Shown here piece by piece: positions 9,143 to 18,772 of a DNA stretch of 64,000 nt. Each line of letters opens with the position of its first letter. Within the stretch, counting starts at the first letter, position 1. Where the stretch lies: positions 1,491,001 through 1,555,000 of the forward strand of contig NZ_CP136422.1 in the NCBI RefSeq assembly GCF_034355335.1, in the 5' to 3' direction. The position numbers were made by a program, and so were the translations under genes. The stretch is from Blautia coccoides (GTDB taxonomy: Bacteria; Bacillota; Clostridia; Lachnospirales; Lachnospiraceae). The notes beneath the pieces were generated by a model, which saw only the letters and a list, made by a program, of their open reading frames with translations, did not search any database and was not told the origin of the DNA.

Positions 9143-9649
9143 ATGAAAGTCTACAAAAAAATCATGGATGTGCTGGCTTCGGCTGAGAAGCTGATCCTGG
9201 CTGCGTCTACACTGCTGATCTTGGTTCTGACTGTGGGAAATGTGTTTTCCAGGAAAGTGATCCACCGTTCCTGGTCATTTACGGAAGAACTGGTGGTGGC
9301 AGTTTTTGTATTGATCACACTTATGGCAGCCGCTCTGGCCTGCCGGGAAGGAGAGCTGGTAAGCCTTACGCTGGTCACAGACAGGCTGCCAAAGAAAACT
9401 AAGAAACCCATTGTCATTCTTGTGACTGTGCTCTCTGTGATATTCACTGCAATATTGTTTAAATACGGCATGGATAAGGTGCTGACCCAGCTTGCAAACG
9501 GAAAGAGGACTTTTGTGCTGAACTGGCCGGAATGGATCTTCTGGTCCTTTGTGCCCATTGGAGCGGTCTGCATGATCCTGCATTTTGTGGAGTATTGTAT
9601 TGATTTTTGTACAGATTTTAAATTTGTTGAGAAAAAGGAGGAGGCATAA
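9143..9649 (+). CDS. dctQ: TRAP transporter small membrane subunit (DctQ)
   Basis: A 168-residue membrane protein with four hydrophobic spans (about 15-35, 48-66, 88-108, 128-150), the topology of the DctQ/SiaQ small subunit of tripartite ATP-independent periplasmic transporters. It braces the large DctM transport subunit. The conserved W-TEELVV-F segment follows the first span. I chose ATG 9143 because GGAGG (9131) is well placed; sequence upstream is T-box leader. The stop at 9647-9649 abuts the ATG of the large subunit, so the two are translationally coupled. Confidence 0.9.
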   Translation: MKVYKKIMDVLASAEKLILAASTLLILVLTVGNVFSRKVIHRSWSFTEELVVAVFVLITLMAAALACREGELVSLTLVTDRLPKKTKKPIVILVTVLSVIFTAILFKYGMDKVLTQLANGKRTFVLNWPEWIFWSFVPIGAVCMILHFVEYCIDFCTDFKFVEKKEEA

Positions 9650-12600
9650 ATGGTAAGCGCGGTATTATTTTTATCCTTTTTTATCTTTTTGATCCTGAAT
9701 GTTCCTGTTGCCATCTGTCTGGGCCTGTCCTCTGTGTGCGCGATCCTGTACTCAGGCACGTCCCTGACCATTGTGGCAACCAATATGTATTCCGGCATCA
9801 GTAAGTTTTTGCTTCTTGCCATTCCGTTTTTCGTCTTATCCGGAAATATTATGGCAAAGGCCGGCATATCCAAACGTCTTATCAAGTTTGTAAATACCTG
9901 CGTAGGACACAAAAGAGGCGGTATCGCCATTGTGTGCGTTATTGTAGCTTGTTTCTTCGGAGCGATCTCCGGTTCAGGCCCGGCTACGGTTGCAGCTCTG
10001 GGTGCAGTCCTGATTCCGGCCATGGTGGAGGAGGGAGGCTTCTCGGCACCGTTTTCCACGGCTATGATGGCCACATCCAGCTCCATAGCTATTGTCATAC
10101 CGCCCAGTATTGCATTTGTGGTATACGCGTCCATTACCGGTGTGTCCATCGCGGATATGTTCGCGGGCGGTATCCTGCCGGGAATTCTGATGGGACTTGC
10201 CCTGATTTTTGTCATCATGATCGAAGTCCGCAAAAATGGGATCCAGCCCACCACCAAGAAGGCGTCCTGGGGTGAGAGATTTCGCGCCTTTGGCGATGCG
10301 TTTTGGGGATTTTTGATGCCGGTGATCATTCTGGGCGGTATCTACGGCGGAGTGTTTACACCTACAGAGGCGGCGGCCGTTTCTGTGGTATACGGTCTCT
10401 TTGTGGGAATGGTGATCTACAGAGAAGTAAAATTCAAGGATTTGATCGATATCTTCGTGGAATCAGCTAAGACAACCGGAGGCATCATGCTGATCGTGGC
10501 GTGTGCGTCCCTGTTTTCCTTTGTCTGTACCAAGTTCGGAATTTCACAGGCAGCGTCAGAACTGTTGGGAAGTGTGGCCCACAATCAGTTCATTTTCCTT
10601 CTGATCGTGAATGTGATCTTCCTGATCGCAGGGTGCTTCATTGACGCAAACTCTGCTATGTACATATTTATCCCCATTATGCTGCCGGTGTGCAAGGCTC
10701 TGGGATATGATCTGGTAGCCTTTGGTATTCTGGCAACGGTCAACCTGGCAATCGGGCAGGTGACGCCTCCTGTGGGTGTCAATCTGTTTGTCGCCATCAG
10801 CATCAAGATCAAGAAGGGACTGGAGGTGAGTCTGCAGCAGATTTCCAAGGCGGTTGTCCCCATGATCGCCGCCTGTATCATCGTGCTGTTGATGGTCACA
10901 TACATTCCCCAGATTTCCGTGTGTCTGCCGAAGGCCTTTGCAGGAAGCTCCTATACGGGTACTTCCAAACTTGCGGGCAGTACAGACAGCACAGCAGGGG
11001 ACAGCAGCTCTGAGGACTACAATGTGATCGGTGACTACAGTGATCTGGGCTGGGAGGAGCAGACCTGGAACTTTGCCTGCTCTACTACAGAGACAAGCAC
11101 CTGGGCGAAAGCCGGGGAACAGTTCGGCAGACTGATGGAAGAGGCCACAGGCGGCAAGGTACATGTGAAGGTATACGCGGCTGACCAGCTTACCAACGGA
11201 AATCAGTCAGAGGGTATCCAGGCCTTGATGAATGGGGATCCTGTGCAGATATCCCTGCATTCCAATTTGATCTATTCGGCCTTTGACCCTCGCTTTAATG
11301 TGGTTTCCCTGCCGTTTATCTTCGACTCTGTAGAGGATGCAGATACCAAGTTAGACGGCGAGGCGGGCGATAAGATGAACGCGCTTCTGGAGGAATACGG
11401 ACTGCACTGCATGGGCATGGCTGAGAATGGTTTCCGCCAGCTCACCAACTCCGTAAGGGAAGTGAAAAGCGCGGATGATATGAAAAATCTGAAGATCCGT
11501 GTGGCAGGCTCCAATCTGCTCATGGAGTGCTATAAGAGATGGGGGGCTGATGCCACCAATATGAACTGGTCTGAGACCTACACGGCTCTGCAGCAGAATA
11601 CAGTGGAGGGCCAGGAGAATCCGCTTCCGGCCATTGATGCGGCCAGCGTACAGGAAGTGCAGAAATACTGTTCCATGTGGAATGCCAACTATGACTGCCT
11701 GTTCTTCTGTATCAACGGGGAGCTGTACAAGGATTTGACACCGGAACAGCAGAAGGTGGTAGATGAGGCAGGCAAAAAGGCTGTGGACTATGAGCGTGAC
11801 ATCAACCGCTCCGGTGATGACGAGATCAAAGAGCGCTGGACTGACCAGAACGGCGTGGAGATAACAGAATACCAGGATCTGGATATTGATTCCTTCAAAA
11901 ATGCCGTTGCGGACATACCCCAGTGGTATCAGGAGGAGCTGGTGAAGGAAGGGTATGATGAGACTGAGGTAAAAGAACTGATAGACGCGTTTACCTCCAA
12001 AACCTCAGGCAATTATGAGGTGGAGGACAGAAGTGATCTTGCCTGGGAAGAACAGACCTGGAATTTTGCCTGCTCTACCACAGAGACAAGTACCTGGGCT
12101 GAGGCGGGACGTAAATTCGGTGAAATGATGGAAAAGGCCACAGGCGGAAAGATCCATGTAAACGTCTATGCAGCCGACCAGCTCACTAACGGTAATCAGT
12201 CAGAGGGAATACAGGCTCTGATGAACGGGGACCCGGTACAGATATCCATGCACTCCAACCTGATCTATTCTGCCTTTGACCCGCGTTTCAATGTGGTATC
12301 CCTGCCGTTCCTCTTCAATTCCGTGGAGGATGCGGATGCCAAACTGGACGGGGCAGCAGGAGAGAAGATGAAAGAGATCCTGGAGAGCTATGGTGTGCAC
12401 TGTATGGGTATGGCAGAGAATGGTTTCCGCCAGCTCACCAACTCCGTAAGGGAAGTCAAAAGTGCAGATGATATGAAAAATCTGAAGATCCGTGTGGCAG
12501 GCTCCAACCTGCTGATGGAATGTTATAAGAGGTGGGGCGCTGACGCGACGAACATGAACTGGTCAGAGACTTACACAGCCCTGCAGCAGAACACTGTGGA

Positions 12601-13996
12601 AGGGCAGGAAAATCCCCTTCCGGCAATAGATGCGGCCAGTGTACAGGAAGTACAGAAATACTGTTCTCTCTGGAACGCCAATTATGACTGTCTCTTCTTT
12701 GGCATCAATCAGGAAGTCTATGACAAGCTGACGCCCAAGCAGCAGGAGGTTGTGGATGAGATCGGGCAGAAGGCCGTACAGTATGAGAGGGAGATCAACC
12801 GCGCCGGGGATGATGAGATCCTGAACCGCTGGCAGACAGAAAACGGTATGGATGTGACTGCCTATGAGGATCTGGATATTGATTCCTTCAAAAAAGCTGT
12901 GGAAGACATTCCCCAGTGGTATGAACAGGAACTTGTAAAAGAAGGTTATGATAAGTCAGAGGTCAGCGAACTGATCGCTGCATTTACTTCTGAGGAGGGA
13001 AGCGCCGCAGAGTATACGATGGAAGATTCCAGTGATCTGGACTGGAGTGAGCAGACCTGGAATTTTGCCTGCTCCACCACAGAGACAAGCACCTGGGCAA
13101 AAGCCGGAGAAAAATTCGGGGAACTGATGGAACAGGCCACAGGCGGCAAAGTGAAGGTAAACGTCTATGCAGCCGATCAGCTCACCAATGGAAACCAGTC
13201 GGAGGGCATTCAGGCTTTGATGGATGGTGACCCGGTACAGATATCCATGCATTCCAATTTGATCTATTCGGCCTTTGACCCTCGTTTCAATGTGGTTTCC
13301 ATTCCGTTTTTGTTCCAGTCAGTTGAAGACGCGGACAAAAAACTGGATGGAGAAGGCGGAGAGAAGATGAAGGAAATCCTTGGAGAATACGGCCTGCACT
13401 GTATGGGTATGGCTGAGAACGGCTTCCGGGAGCTGACCAATTCTGTCCGGGATATCAAATCCGCAGAGGACATGAAAGGCCTGAAGATCCGTGTGGCAGG
13501 CTCTAATCTGCTCATGGAATGCTATAAGAGATGGGGGGCTGACGCCACCAATATGAACTGGTCAGAGACTTATACGGCTCTGCAGCAGAATACTGTGGAG
13601 GGACAGGAAAATCCCCTTCCGGCTATAGATGCAGCCAGTGTACAGGAAGTGCAGAAATACTGCTCTATGTGGAATGCCAACTATGACTGCCTGTTCTTCT
13701 GTATCAATCAGAAGCTGTATGACAGTCTGACACCAAAACAGCAGAAGGTAGTGGATGAAGCCGGAGCAAAAGCAGTAAAATATGAGCGTGAGATCAACCG
13801 GGCCGGAGATAATGAGATCAAGAAACGCTGGGCAGAAAAGAACGGCGTGAAGATTACAGAGTATGAAGATCTGGACATTGATTCCTTCAAAAAAGCAGTT
13901 GACGGGATTGAGGACTGGTTTGTCAAAGAACTGAAATCACAGGGATATGACGACGGACAGGAATTAGTCAACGCATTTGTAACGAATACGAAATAA
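9650..13996 (+). CDS. dctM: TRAP large subunit DctM fused to three tandem DctP solute-binding domains
   Basis: A 1448-residue fusion. Residues 1 to about 425 are a complete DctM transporter with the usual chain of membrane spans, GAISGSGPATVAALG near the middle of the first half and GQVTPPVGVNLFVA near the end. A Ser/Thr/Gly-rich linker (about 426-464) leads to three DctP domains: 465-795, 796-1128 and 1129-1448, each starting with D-L-x-W-x-E/S-Q-T-W-N-F-A-C. Every copy keeps the family Arg (KIRVAGSN), ETYTALQQNTVEGQENP and WNANYDCLFF. No lipobox or separate DctP gene is present, so the binding domains appear to be tethered by the last DctM span, which would need to leave the C-terminus outside. 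The copies are near-identical except at edges; copy 2 reads FFGIN where the others read FFCIN. The substrate is unknown. The T-box suggests a link to amino-acid (perhaps isoleucine) supply. Confidence 0.93.
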   Translation: MVSAVLFLSFFIFLILNVPVAICLGLSSVCAILYSGTSLTIVATNMYSGISKFLLLAIPFFVLSGNIMAKAGISKRLIKFVNTCVGHKRGGIAIVCVIVACFFGAISGSGPATVAALGAVLIPAMVEEGGFSAPFSTAMMATSSSIAIVIPPSIAFVVYASITGVSIADMFAGGILPGILMGLALIFVIMIEVRKNGIQPTTKKASWGERFRAFGDAFWGFLMPVIILGGIYGGVFTPTEAAAVSVVYGLFVGMVIYREVKFKDLIDIFVESAKTTGGIMLIVACASLFSFVCTKFGISQAASELLGSVAHNQFIFLLIVNVIFLIAGCFIDANSAMYIFIPIMLPVCKALGYDLVAFGILATVNLAIGQVTPPVGVNLFVAISIKIKKGLEVSLQQISKAVVPMIAACIIVLLMVTYIPQISVCLPKAFAGSSYTGTSKLAGSTDSTAGDSSSEDYNVIGDYSDLGWEEQTWNFACSTTETSTWAKAGEQFGRLMEEATGGKVHVKVYAADQLTNGNQSEGIQALMNGDPVQISLHSNLIYSAFDPRFNVVSLPFIFDSVEDADTKLDGEAGDKMNALLEEYGLHCMGMAENGFRQLTNSVREVKSADDMKNLKIRVAGSNLLMECYKRWGADATNMNWSETYTALQQNTVEGQENPLPAIDAASVQEVQKYCSMWNANYDCLFFCINGELYKDLTPEQQKVVDEAGKKAVDYERDINRSGDDEIKERWTDQNGVEITEYQDLDIDSFKNAVADIPQWYQEELVKEGYDETEVKELIDAFTSKTSGNYEVEDRSDLAWEEQTWNFACSTTETSTWAEAGRKFGEMMEKATGGKIHVNVYAADQLTNGNQSEGIQALMNGDPVQISMHSNLIYSAFDPRFNVVSLPFLFNSVEDADAKLDGAAGEKMKEILESYGVHCMGMAENGFRQLTNSVREVKSADDMKNLKIRVAGSNLLMECYKRWGADATNMNWSETYTALQQNTVEGQENPLPAIDAASVQEVQKYCSLWNANYDCLFFGINQEVYDKLTPKQQEVVDEIGQKAVQYEREINRAGDDEILNRWQTENGMDVTAYEDLDIDSFKKAVEDIPQWYEQELVKEGYDKSEVSELIAAFTSEEGSAAEYTMEDSSDLDWSEQTWNFACSTTETSTWAKAGEKFGELMEQATGGKVKVNVYAADQLTNGNQSEGIQALMDGDPVQISMHSNLIYSAFDPRFNVVSIPFLFQSVEDADKKLDGEGGEKMKEILGEYGLHCMGMAENGFRELTNSVRDIKSAEDMKGLKIRVAGSNLLMECYKRWGADATNMNWSETYTALQQNTVEGQENPLPAIDAASVQEVQKYCSMWNANYDCLFFCINQKLYDSLTPKQQKVVDEAGAKAVKYEREINRAGDNEIKKRWAEKNGVKITEYEDLDIDSFKKAVDGIEDWFVKELKSQGYDDGQELVNAFVTNTK
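11042..13993 (+). repeat. Three 1-kb tandem repeats encoding DctP domains
   Basis: The units begin at 11042, 12035 and 13034, with periods of 993 and 999 bp, both multiples of three. DNA similarity is patchy and high. Copies 1 and 2 share long identical runs around 11430-11520/12420-12510, whereas copies 1 and 3 match better around 11258-11308/13250-13300. Confidence 0.95.
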
Positions 13997-14002
13997 TAAA
14001 AG

Positions 14003-14060
14003 AAAAACTGCCGCTGGTGATAGGTTCCGTGAAATGGAACCGCACCGACGGCAGTTTTTT
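14003..14060 (+). terminator. Terminator of the TRAP operon
   Basis: ACTGCCG (14007-14013) pairs with CGGCAGT (14049-14055), with an inner GGTTCC/GGAACC stem, followed by a T run. It lies just after the stop of the fusion gene. Confidence 0.9.
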
Positions 14061-14142
14061 ATGAACATATGTAGAGATACTGTTGAATACAAAATCAATT
14101 TGACAGAGACAGCTTTGCAAAAAAAGCTTTGCAGAAACAGCC

Positions 14143-14733
14143 TTACAGAATCAGTTTTACAGAACAGCGCAGAAGCAGCAGCGCTATTACGATATTGAAC
14201 ACTCTATAATATCTATTGTACCATTTCTGAAATATGCTTCCGATGATAGCCCAGACCAGATTTCCCGTTGCACCGAAAAAGGTCAGGAAAAAGGCAAAGA
14301 AGATCAGAGACGGAATACCGCTTTCGTAGGGAAGAACATAGCTGCTCAGAGCGGAGATGCCATACAGGATAACCTTTACGTTGATAAACTGCAGGAGAAA
14401 TCCTGAGGCGAAGGACGGCGCTTTGCCTGTGCCATCATCGGCCTGGACAGGCTTTCTTTTGAGAACTGTAAATGCCAGATACAGGATATAAGCGGCGCCT
14501 ATGTATTTCAGATAGGGAACCACTCCGGGCAGAAATCTGCCCAACCCTACACTGAAGCCTGCACACAGAAGCATAATAGTCAAAAAACCGGTCCATATAC
14601 CGGTGATCAGTTTCATGCTTCGTTTCAGTCCGAACTGCCCTGTGGTGCTCAGAAGCAGTACATTGTTGGGACCGGGCGACCATCCCGTCACCAGGGCATA
14701 GATGGCCAGTGAAGATAATACGTCTAATGTCAT
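14143..14733 (-). CDS. LysE-family amino-acid exporter
   Basis: A 196-residue membrane protein of the LysE/RhtB family, which exports amino acids by proton exchange. It shows the N-terminal signature GWSPGPNNVLLLSTTGQFG and about six hydrophobic spans. I chose the ATG at 14733 because a GGGAGGGAG site precedes it and the length then matches the family. A longer frame to 14808 lacks a ribosome-binding site. It is monocistronic, convergent with the TRAP operon. Substrate not predictable. Confidence 0.88.
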   Translation of the reverse strand: MTLDVLSSLAIYALVTGWSPGPNNVLLLSTTGQFGLKRSMKLITGIWTGFLTIMLLCAGFSVGLGRFLPGVVPYLKYIGAAYILYLAFTVLKRKPVQADDGTGKAPSFASGFLLQFINVKVILYGISALSSYVLPYESGIPSLIFFAFFLTFFGATGNLVWAIIGSIFQKWYNRYYRVFNIVIALLLLRCSVKLIL

Positions 14734-14970
14734 GTGAAAACTCCCTCCCTCGGCCGGCAGCATCTTAAAGCATTTCCCGTTACGATTCGCAGCCCTGCAA
14801 ATGCGCAAATCTGCGAACAGTAACTATTTTCGGCCTTTTGTTGTATGGTTTGTTATATATATTGTAAAAACATTATTTTGATATTTTATCATATTGACGT
14901 GTGAAGAGAAAGTCTTTTCACGAAAATAAAGACATATAAATAGAAGGAACAGTTTGGCCGGAGTTGCGAT

Positions 14971-15657
14971 ATGAGTAAAAATAAAACATGGCTCTGCCTG
15001 GCAGTCCTACTGGTACTGACAGCAGTGGGGGCGCTGAAATACGGTACAGAGTCCGTTGGAAAGATGGATATACAGACTGCAGGAGAACTGTCAGATGAGG
15101 AACATCCCAAGATTGCCCTGACCTTTGACGACGGCCCTCACGCGGTCTATACGCCAAAACTTCTGGACGGCCTGAAAAAACGCGGTATTCACGCCACCTT
15201 TTTTCTGATAGGCAAGAACATAGAGGGAAATGAGGATATTGTAAAGAGAATCCAGGATGAGGGACACCTGATCGGCAGCCACACTTATAATCATGTACAG
15301 CTCAACAAATTATCAGAGTCTAAGGCAAGAGACGAAGTGCTGAAAGGGTGCAACAAGATATATGAAACAACAGGAACATATTCTTCTTTTGTGCGTCCCC
15401 CATACGGTGCATGGAAAAAGAACCTGGATTTCTGCATCACCATGATCCCCGTGTCCTGGAATGTGGATTCTCTGGACTGGAAAACGCAAAATACAGAAAA
15501 AATTGTAAAAAGGGTAGTGAAAGATGTGGAGGAAGGTGATATTATTTTAATGCATGATATTTTTGACACCTCCGTGGAAGCTGCCCTGCAGATCGCAGAT
15601 ACACTTACTGAGGAGGGATACCAATTTGTGACAGTGGATGAACTGTTGCTGGAATAA
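14971..15657 (+). CDS. Polysaccharide deacetylase, NodB domain
   Basis: A 228-residue extracytoplasmic enzyme with an N-terminal membrane anchor or signal (about 6-24) and a NodB carbohydrate-esterase family 4 domain. The family motifs are present in order: TFDDGP (catalytic Asp and metal Asp), SHTYNH (two metal His), RPPYG, DSLDW and LMHD. It should remove N-acetyl groups from cell-wall or other polysaccharide, perhaps peptidoglycan N-acetylglucosamine. It runs into rarA 10 nt downstream, so the two may be co-transcribed. Confidence 0.9.
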   Translation: MSKNKTWLCLAVLLVLTAVGALKYGTESVGKMDIQTAGELSDEEHPKIALTFDDGPHAVYTPKLLDGLKKRGIHATFFLIGKNIEGNEDIVKRIQDEGHLIGSHTYNHVQLNKLSESKARDEVLKGCNKIYETTGTYSSFVRPPYGAWKKNLDFCITMIPVSWNVDSLDWKTQNTEKIVKRVVKDVEEGDIILMHDIFDTSVEAALQIADTLTEEGYQFVTVDELLLE

Positions 15658-15667
15658 GGAGAAAATA

Positions 15668-16987
15668 ATGGATCTATTTGATTATATGAAAGAACAGACT
15701 CTGGAAAATGAATCTCCCCTGGCTTCCAGGATGCGTCCCACAACGCTGGAAGAGGTGGTGGGGCAGGAGCATATCATCGGTAAAGGAAAGCTGCTTTACC
15801 GTGCCATAAAAGCAGACAAGCTGGGCAGTGTACTTTTCTACGGGCCTCCGGGCACGGGAAAGACCACACTGGCAAAGGTCATTGCCAATACCACCAGCGC
15901 TCAGTTCCAACAGATGAACGCAACAGTTGCCGGAAAAAAGGATATGGAGGAAGTGGTGAAAAAGGCTCAGGACTATCTGGGCATGTACGGGAAAAAGACG
16001 ATTCTTTTTATTGATGAGATCCATCGGTTCAATAAGGGGCAGCAGGATTACCTTTTGCCTTTTGTGGAGGACGGAACCCTGATCCTTATAGGAGCCACCA
16101 CGGAGAATCCTTATTTTGAAGTCAACAGCGCCCTGATCTCCCGTTCCATTGTTTTTGAGCTGAAGCCGCTGGAGCGCCGGGATATCAGCAGACTCCTGAT
16201 CCGGGCTGCCACTGATGTGGAGAAGGGGATGGGGAGCTATGATGTGGAGCTGGAGGAGGATGCCAGAGAGTTTCTGGCAGATATCGCAGGCGGAGATGCC
16301 AGAGCAGCATTAAACGCCCTGGAACTGGCGGTACTGACCACGGAAAAAGGGGCAGACGGAAAGATACATGTGACTCTTGACGTGGCCTCAGAGTGTATTC
16401 AGAAGCGGGTAGTGCGTTATGACAAAACCGGGGATAATCATTACGATACGGTATCTGCGTTTATAAAGAGTATGCGGGGTTCTGACCCGGATGCAGCGGT
16501 CTATTACCTGGCCAAAATGCTGTATGCAGGGGAAGATATCAAATTCATAGCCAGAAGGATCATGATATGTGCCTCAGAGGATGTGGGTAATGCAGATCCT
16601 CAGGCATTAGTTGTGGCAGTGGCGGCAGCGCAGGCAGTGGAGCGACTGGGCATGCCGGAGGCACAGATCACCCTTTCCCAGGCTGTGACCTATGTGGCCA
16701 GCGCACCGAAGAGCAATGCCGCCTGCATGGCGGTATTCCAGGCCGCGGATTCCGTAAAAAACGTCCGTACCACAGTGCCGCCCCACCTCCAGGATTCCCA
16801 TTATAAAGGGGCTGCAAAACTGGGACACGGCGTGGGATATAAATACGCCCATGACTATCCGAATCACTATGTGGAACAGCAGTACCTGCCAACAGAGATA
16901 CTGGGCAGTAGGTTTTATGAGCCTACAGAAAACGGTTACGAAAAGAACATTAAGGATCATCTGGACAGGATACGGAAGGGCAAATGA
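15668..16987 (+). CDS. rarA: Replication-associated recombination protein A (RarA/MgsA)
   Basis: A 439-residue AAA+ ATPase of the RarA/MgsA/WRNIP1 family, acting at stalled replication forks and related to clamp-loader subunits. It has RPTTLEEVVGQEHIIG at the N-terminus, Walker A GPPGTGKTT, Walker B LFIDEIHRFNKGQQD, sensor ATTENPYFEVNSALISR and the C-terminal tetramerisation region with HLQDSHYKGAAKLGHGVGY. I used ATG 15668 because AAGGAG precedes it; an earlier in-frame ATG at 15638 overlaps the deacetylase gene. Confidence 0.95.
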   Translation: MDLFDYMKEQTLENESPLASRMRPTTLEEVVGQEHIIGKGKLLYRAIKADKLGSVLFYGPPGTGKTTLAKVIANTTSAQFQQMNATVAGKKDMEEVVKKAQDYLGMYGKKTILFIDEIHRFNKGQQDYLLPFVEDGTLILIGATTENPYFEVNSALISRSIVFELKPLERRDISRLLIRAATDVEKGMGSYDVELEEDAREFLADIAGGDARAALNALELAVLTTEKGADGKIHVTLDVASECIQKRVVRYDKTGDNHYDTVSAFIKSMRGSDPDAAVYYLAKMLYAGEDIKFIARRIMICASEDVGNADPQALVVAVAAAQAVERLGMPEAQITLSQAVTYVASAPKSNAACMAVFQAADSVKNVRTTVPPHLQDSHYKGAAKLGHGVGYKYAHDYPNHYVEQQYLPTEILGSRFYEPTENGYEKNIKDHLDRIRKGK

Positions 16988-17037
16988 AGGTCAATGAAGG
17001 GCCAATGAAAGCCTGCCGGATATGACCGGGGCATCCG

Positions 17038-17071
17038 GTAACTTATGGCACAGCAATATGCCATAAGTTAC
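17038..17071. terminator. Perfect hairpin between convergent genes
   Basis: GTAACTTATGGCA (17038-17050) is perfectly repeated inverted at 17059-17071 with an 8-nt loop. No T run follows on either side, so it is a stem-loop transcript end rather than a classical terminator. Confidence 0.6.
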
Positions 17072-17078
17072 GGAATAC

Positions 17079-17591
17079 TCACAGGAGCATATCCAGCAGG
17101 CTTTCATATACCTGTTTGCTTTTGTTTTTCCACGCCGCGCACAGAGCCTCAGCGGCTTCCTTTGTGGGTACGGTGAGTGTCATATCTATGAGGGGGATAT
17201 CTCTTTCCTTCGCCTGGCAGCGCACCAGATATCCTTCCTTATCGCTTTTGTAGTAGTCAGCCATAGCGGAGCGTTCTTCCTTCAGTTCCATGGAATTTTC
17301 AAGGAAGAATTTTTCGATGTCTTTTTTGATCTCATCGGAGACTTCTTCTCCGAAGTATTCCAATGTCTGATTCCCCGAATCTGTGATCTTCAGATATGAG
17401 GCATTGCGCACAGTCTCTGAACGTACAAGACCGGATTCGATCAGTTCAGAGATCGCCTGCTGGAGATGAAAGTAGTTTGTATATCCTTTGTCCAGTATAA
17501 ATCCTGATATCTGTGCATTGCTCAGTGGAAAATCCACCTTCTGCAGCATGTATAGTATGATCAGTTTGTATAAAGTGAGTGGTTCAGCCAT
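17079..17591 (-). CDS. DUF4364 family protein (winged-helix-like)
   Basis: A 170-residue protein of the DUF4364 family found in Clostridia. The N-terminal half (LYKLIILYMLQKVDFPLSNA, then a short helix-rich segment with LIESGLV) resembles a winged-helix DNA-binding fold, so a regulatory role is likely but undemonstrated. The start at 17591 is chosen for the strong AGGAGG just upstream; a longer frame to 17711 overlaps the radical SAM gene. It lies 16 nt behind the radical SAM gene and is probably co-transcribed. Confidence 0.8.
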   Translation of the reverse strand: MAEPLTLYKLIILYMLQKVDFPLSNAQISGFILDKGYTNYFHLQQAISELIESGLVRSETVRNASYLKITDSGNQTLEYFGEEVSDEIKKDIEKFFLENSMELKEERSAMADYYKSDKEGYLVRCQAKERDIPLIDMTLTVPTKEAAEALCAAWKNKSKQVYESLLDMLL

Positions 17592-17607
17592 AAAGAATCC
17601 TCCTTTT

Positions 17608-18555
17608 TTATGCCATCTGGTGTACATTGGAATCAGTGTAAAGCCGTCCCTGATAACTCCCCCTGACTTTGCACTCATGGTGCAGTGTGTTGAGGACTGT
17701 TTTCTTGGCACTGCTCCAGAGCGGTGCTAAGAGAAGCTCCTTCGGCCCGTCCCCGGTGAGTCTGTGTATCACAATGCGGGGAGAAAGGTGCTCCAGGCAG
17801 GCTATGACAAGATCGATATATTCCTCCATTGTATATACAGAGAATCTGCCCTCCTCATATTCCTTTGCAAGGTCTGTGCCTTTCAGGATGTGAAGAAGCT
17901 GCAGCTTGATCCCCTGGATATCCTGTGTATTTAAATAGGAGACAGTCTCCAGAATATCTTCCTTTGTTTCACCGGGAAGTCCCAGAATGGTATGCACGAT
18001 AACCTCAAGATCCAATGCTCTCAGCCTGCGTACCGCGTCCTCAAAAACAGAGAGGGGATATCCCCTTCTGATGTATGCGGCAGTGCTGTCATGCATGGTC
18101 TGCAGTCCAAGCTCCACCCATACAGGCTTCTGCTCATTTAATTCGCTCAGAAGTTCCAGAACATCATCTCCCAGACAGTCAGGCCGGGTCCCGATGGACA
18201 ACGCCACAATATCGGGATTTGAAACAGCCTCCGTAAAAATCTCCCGGAGATATTCCACAGGTGCGTAGGTATTGGTATAGGCCTGAAAGTAAGCGATAAA
18301 GTGAGAGGCATTTCGTTTGCTGCGTATTCTGTCAGCCTGCTCATTGATCTGTTGTGTGACAGACAGCCTCCTGTCACCCGCAAAATCTCCGGAACCTCCC
18401 GCGCTGCAGAAGATACAGCCGCGGCTGTCAAGGGTGCCGTCCCGGTTGGGGCAGGTCATCCCCCCATTCAATGCCACTTTATAAACTTTTTCCGAAAACC
18501 GCTCTTTCAGCATATAGTCAAAAGAGTGATAGGGTTTTCCATTCCATGCATTCAT
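17608..18555 (-). CDS. Radical SAM protein, TIGR01212 (YhcC/YtqA) family
   Basis: A 315-residue radical SAM enzyme. The cluster-binding cysteines lie in TCPNRDGTLDSRGCIFC, the spaced motif typical of the YhcC/YtqA family rather than plain CxxxCxxC. GGSGDFAG follows, and LGLPGETKEDIL forms part of the SAM-binding barrel. The full family length is present. The physiological reaction is not known with certainty; a tRNA-modification-like role has been proposed for relatives. It is the first gene of a two-gene minus-strand operon with the DUF4364 gene. Confidence 0.88.
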   Translation of the reverse strand: MNAWNGKPYHSFDYMLKERFSEKVYKVALNGGMTCPNRDGTLDSRGCIFCSAGGSGDFAGDRRLSVTQQINEQADRIRSKRNASHFIAYFQAYTNTYAPVEYLREIFTEAVSNPDIVALSIGTRPDCLGDDVLELLSELNEQKPVWVELGLQTMHDSTAAYIRRGYPLSVFEDAVRRLRALDLEVIVHTILGLPGETKEDILETVSYLNTQDIQGIKLQLLHILKGTDLAKEYEEGRFSVYTMEEYIDLVIACLEHLSPRIVIHRLTGDGPKELLLAPLWSSAKKTVLNTLHHECKVRGSYQGRLYTDSNVHQMA

Positions 18556-18694
18556 ATCCAGAAACCTTTCCGTTGTTTGCTTTCTATTATCATACCAAAA
18601 GGAAAAATCTTTTACAAGTAAAAAAACAAATGTTCGTATTTTGTTCCTGTCAAGACGATCCTCTTTCTGTCTTTCTTAATATTTTCACAGCTAT

Positions 18695-18723
18695 TTGACA
18701 AAAAGAGCAGAGCATGTTATGTT
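18695..18723 (+). promoter_or_regulatory. Promoter of the lipoprotein gene
   Basis: TTGACA (18695-18700) is followed 17 bp later by TATGTT (18718-18723), upstream of the TTG start at 18773. Confidence 0.6.
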
Positions 18724-18772
18724 TTTTCATAGGTATTTGCAAATTGGAAAACAAAGAATGAGGTGGTTACAA

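Noticed and set aside
9151..10329. Long minus-strand frame opposite dctQ and dctM
   Set aside because: Composition and codon pattern are those of a shadow of the sense gene; no ribosome-binding site or recognisable domain.
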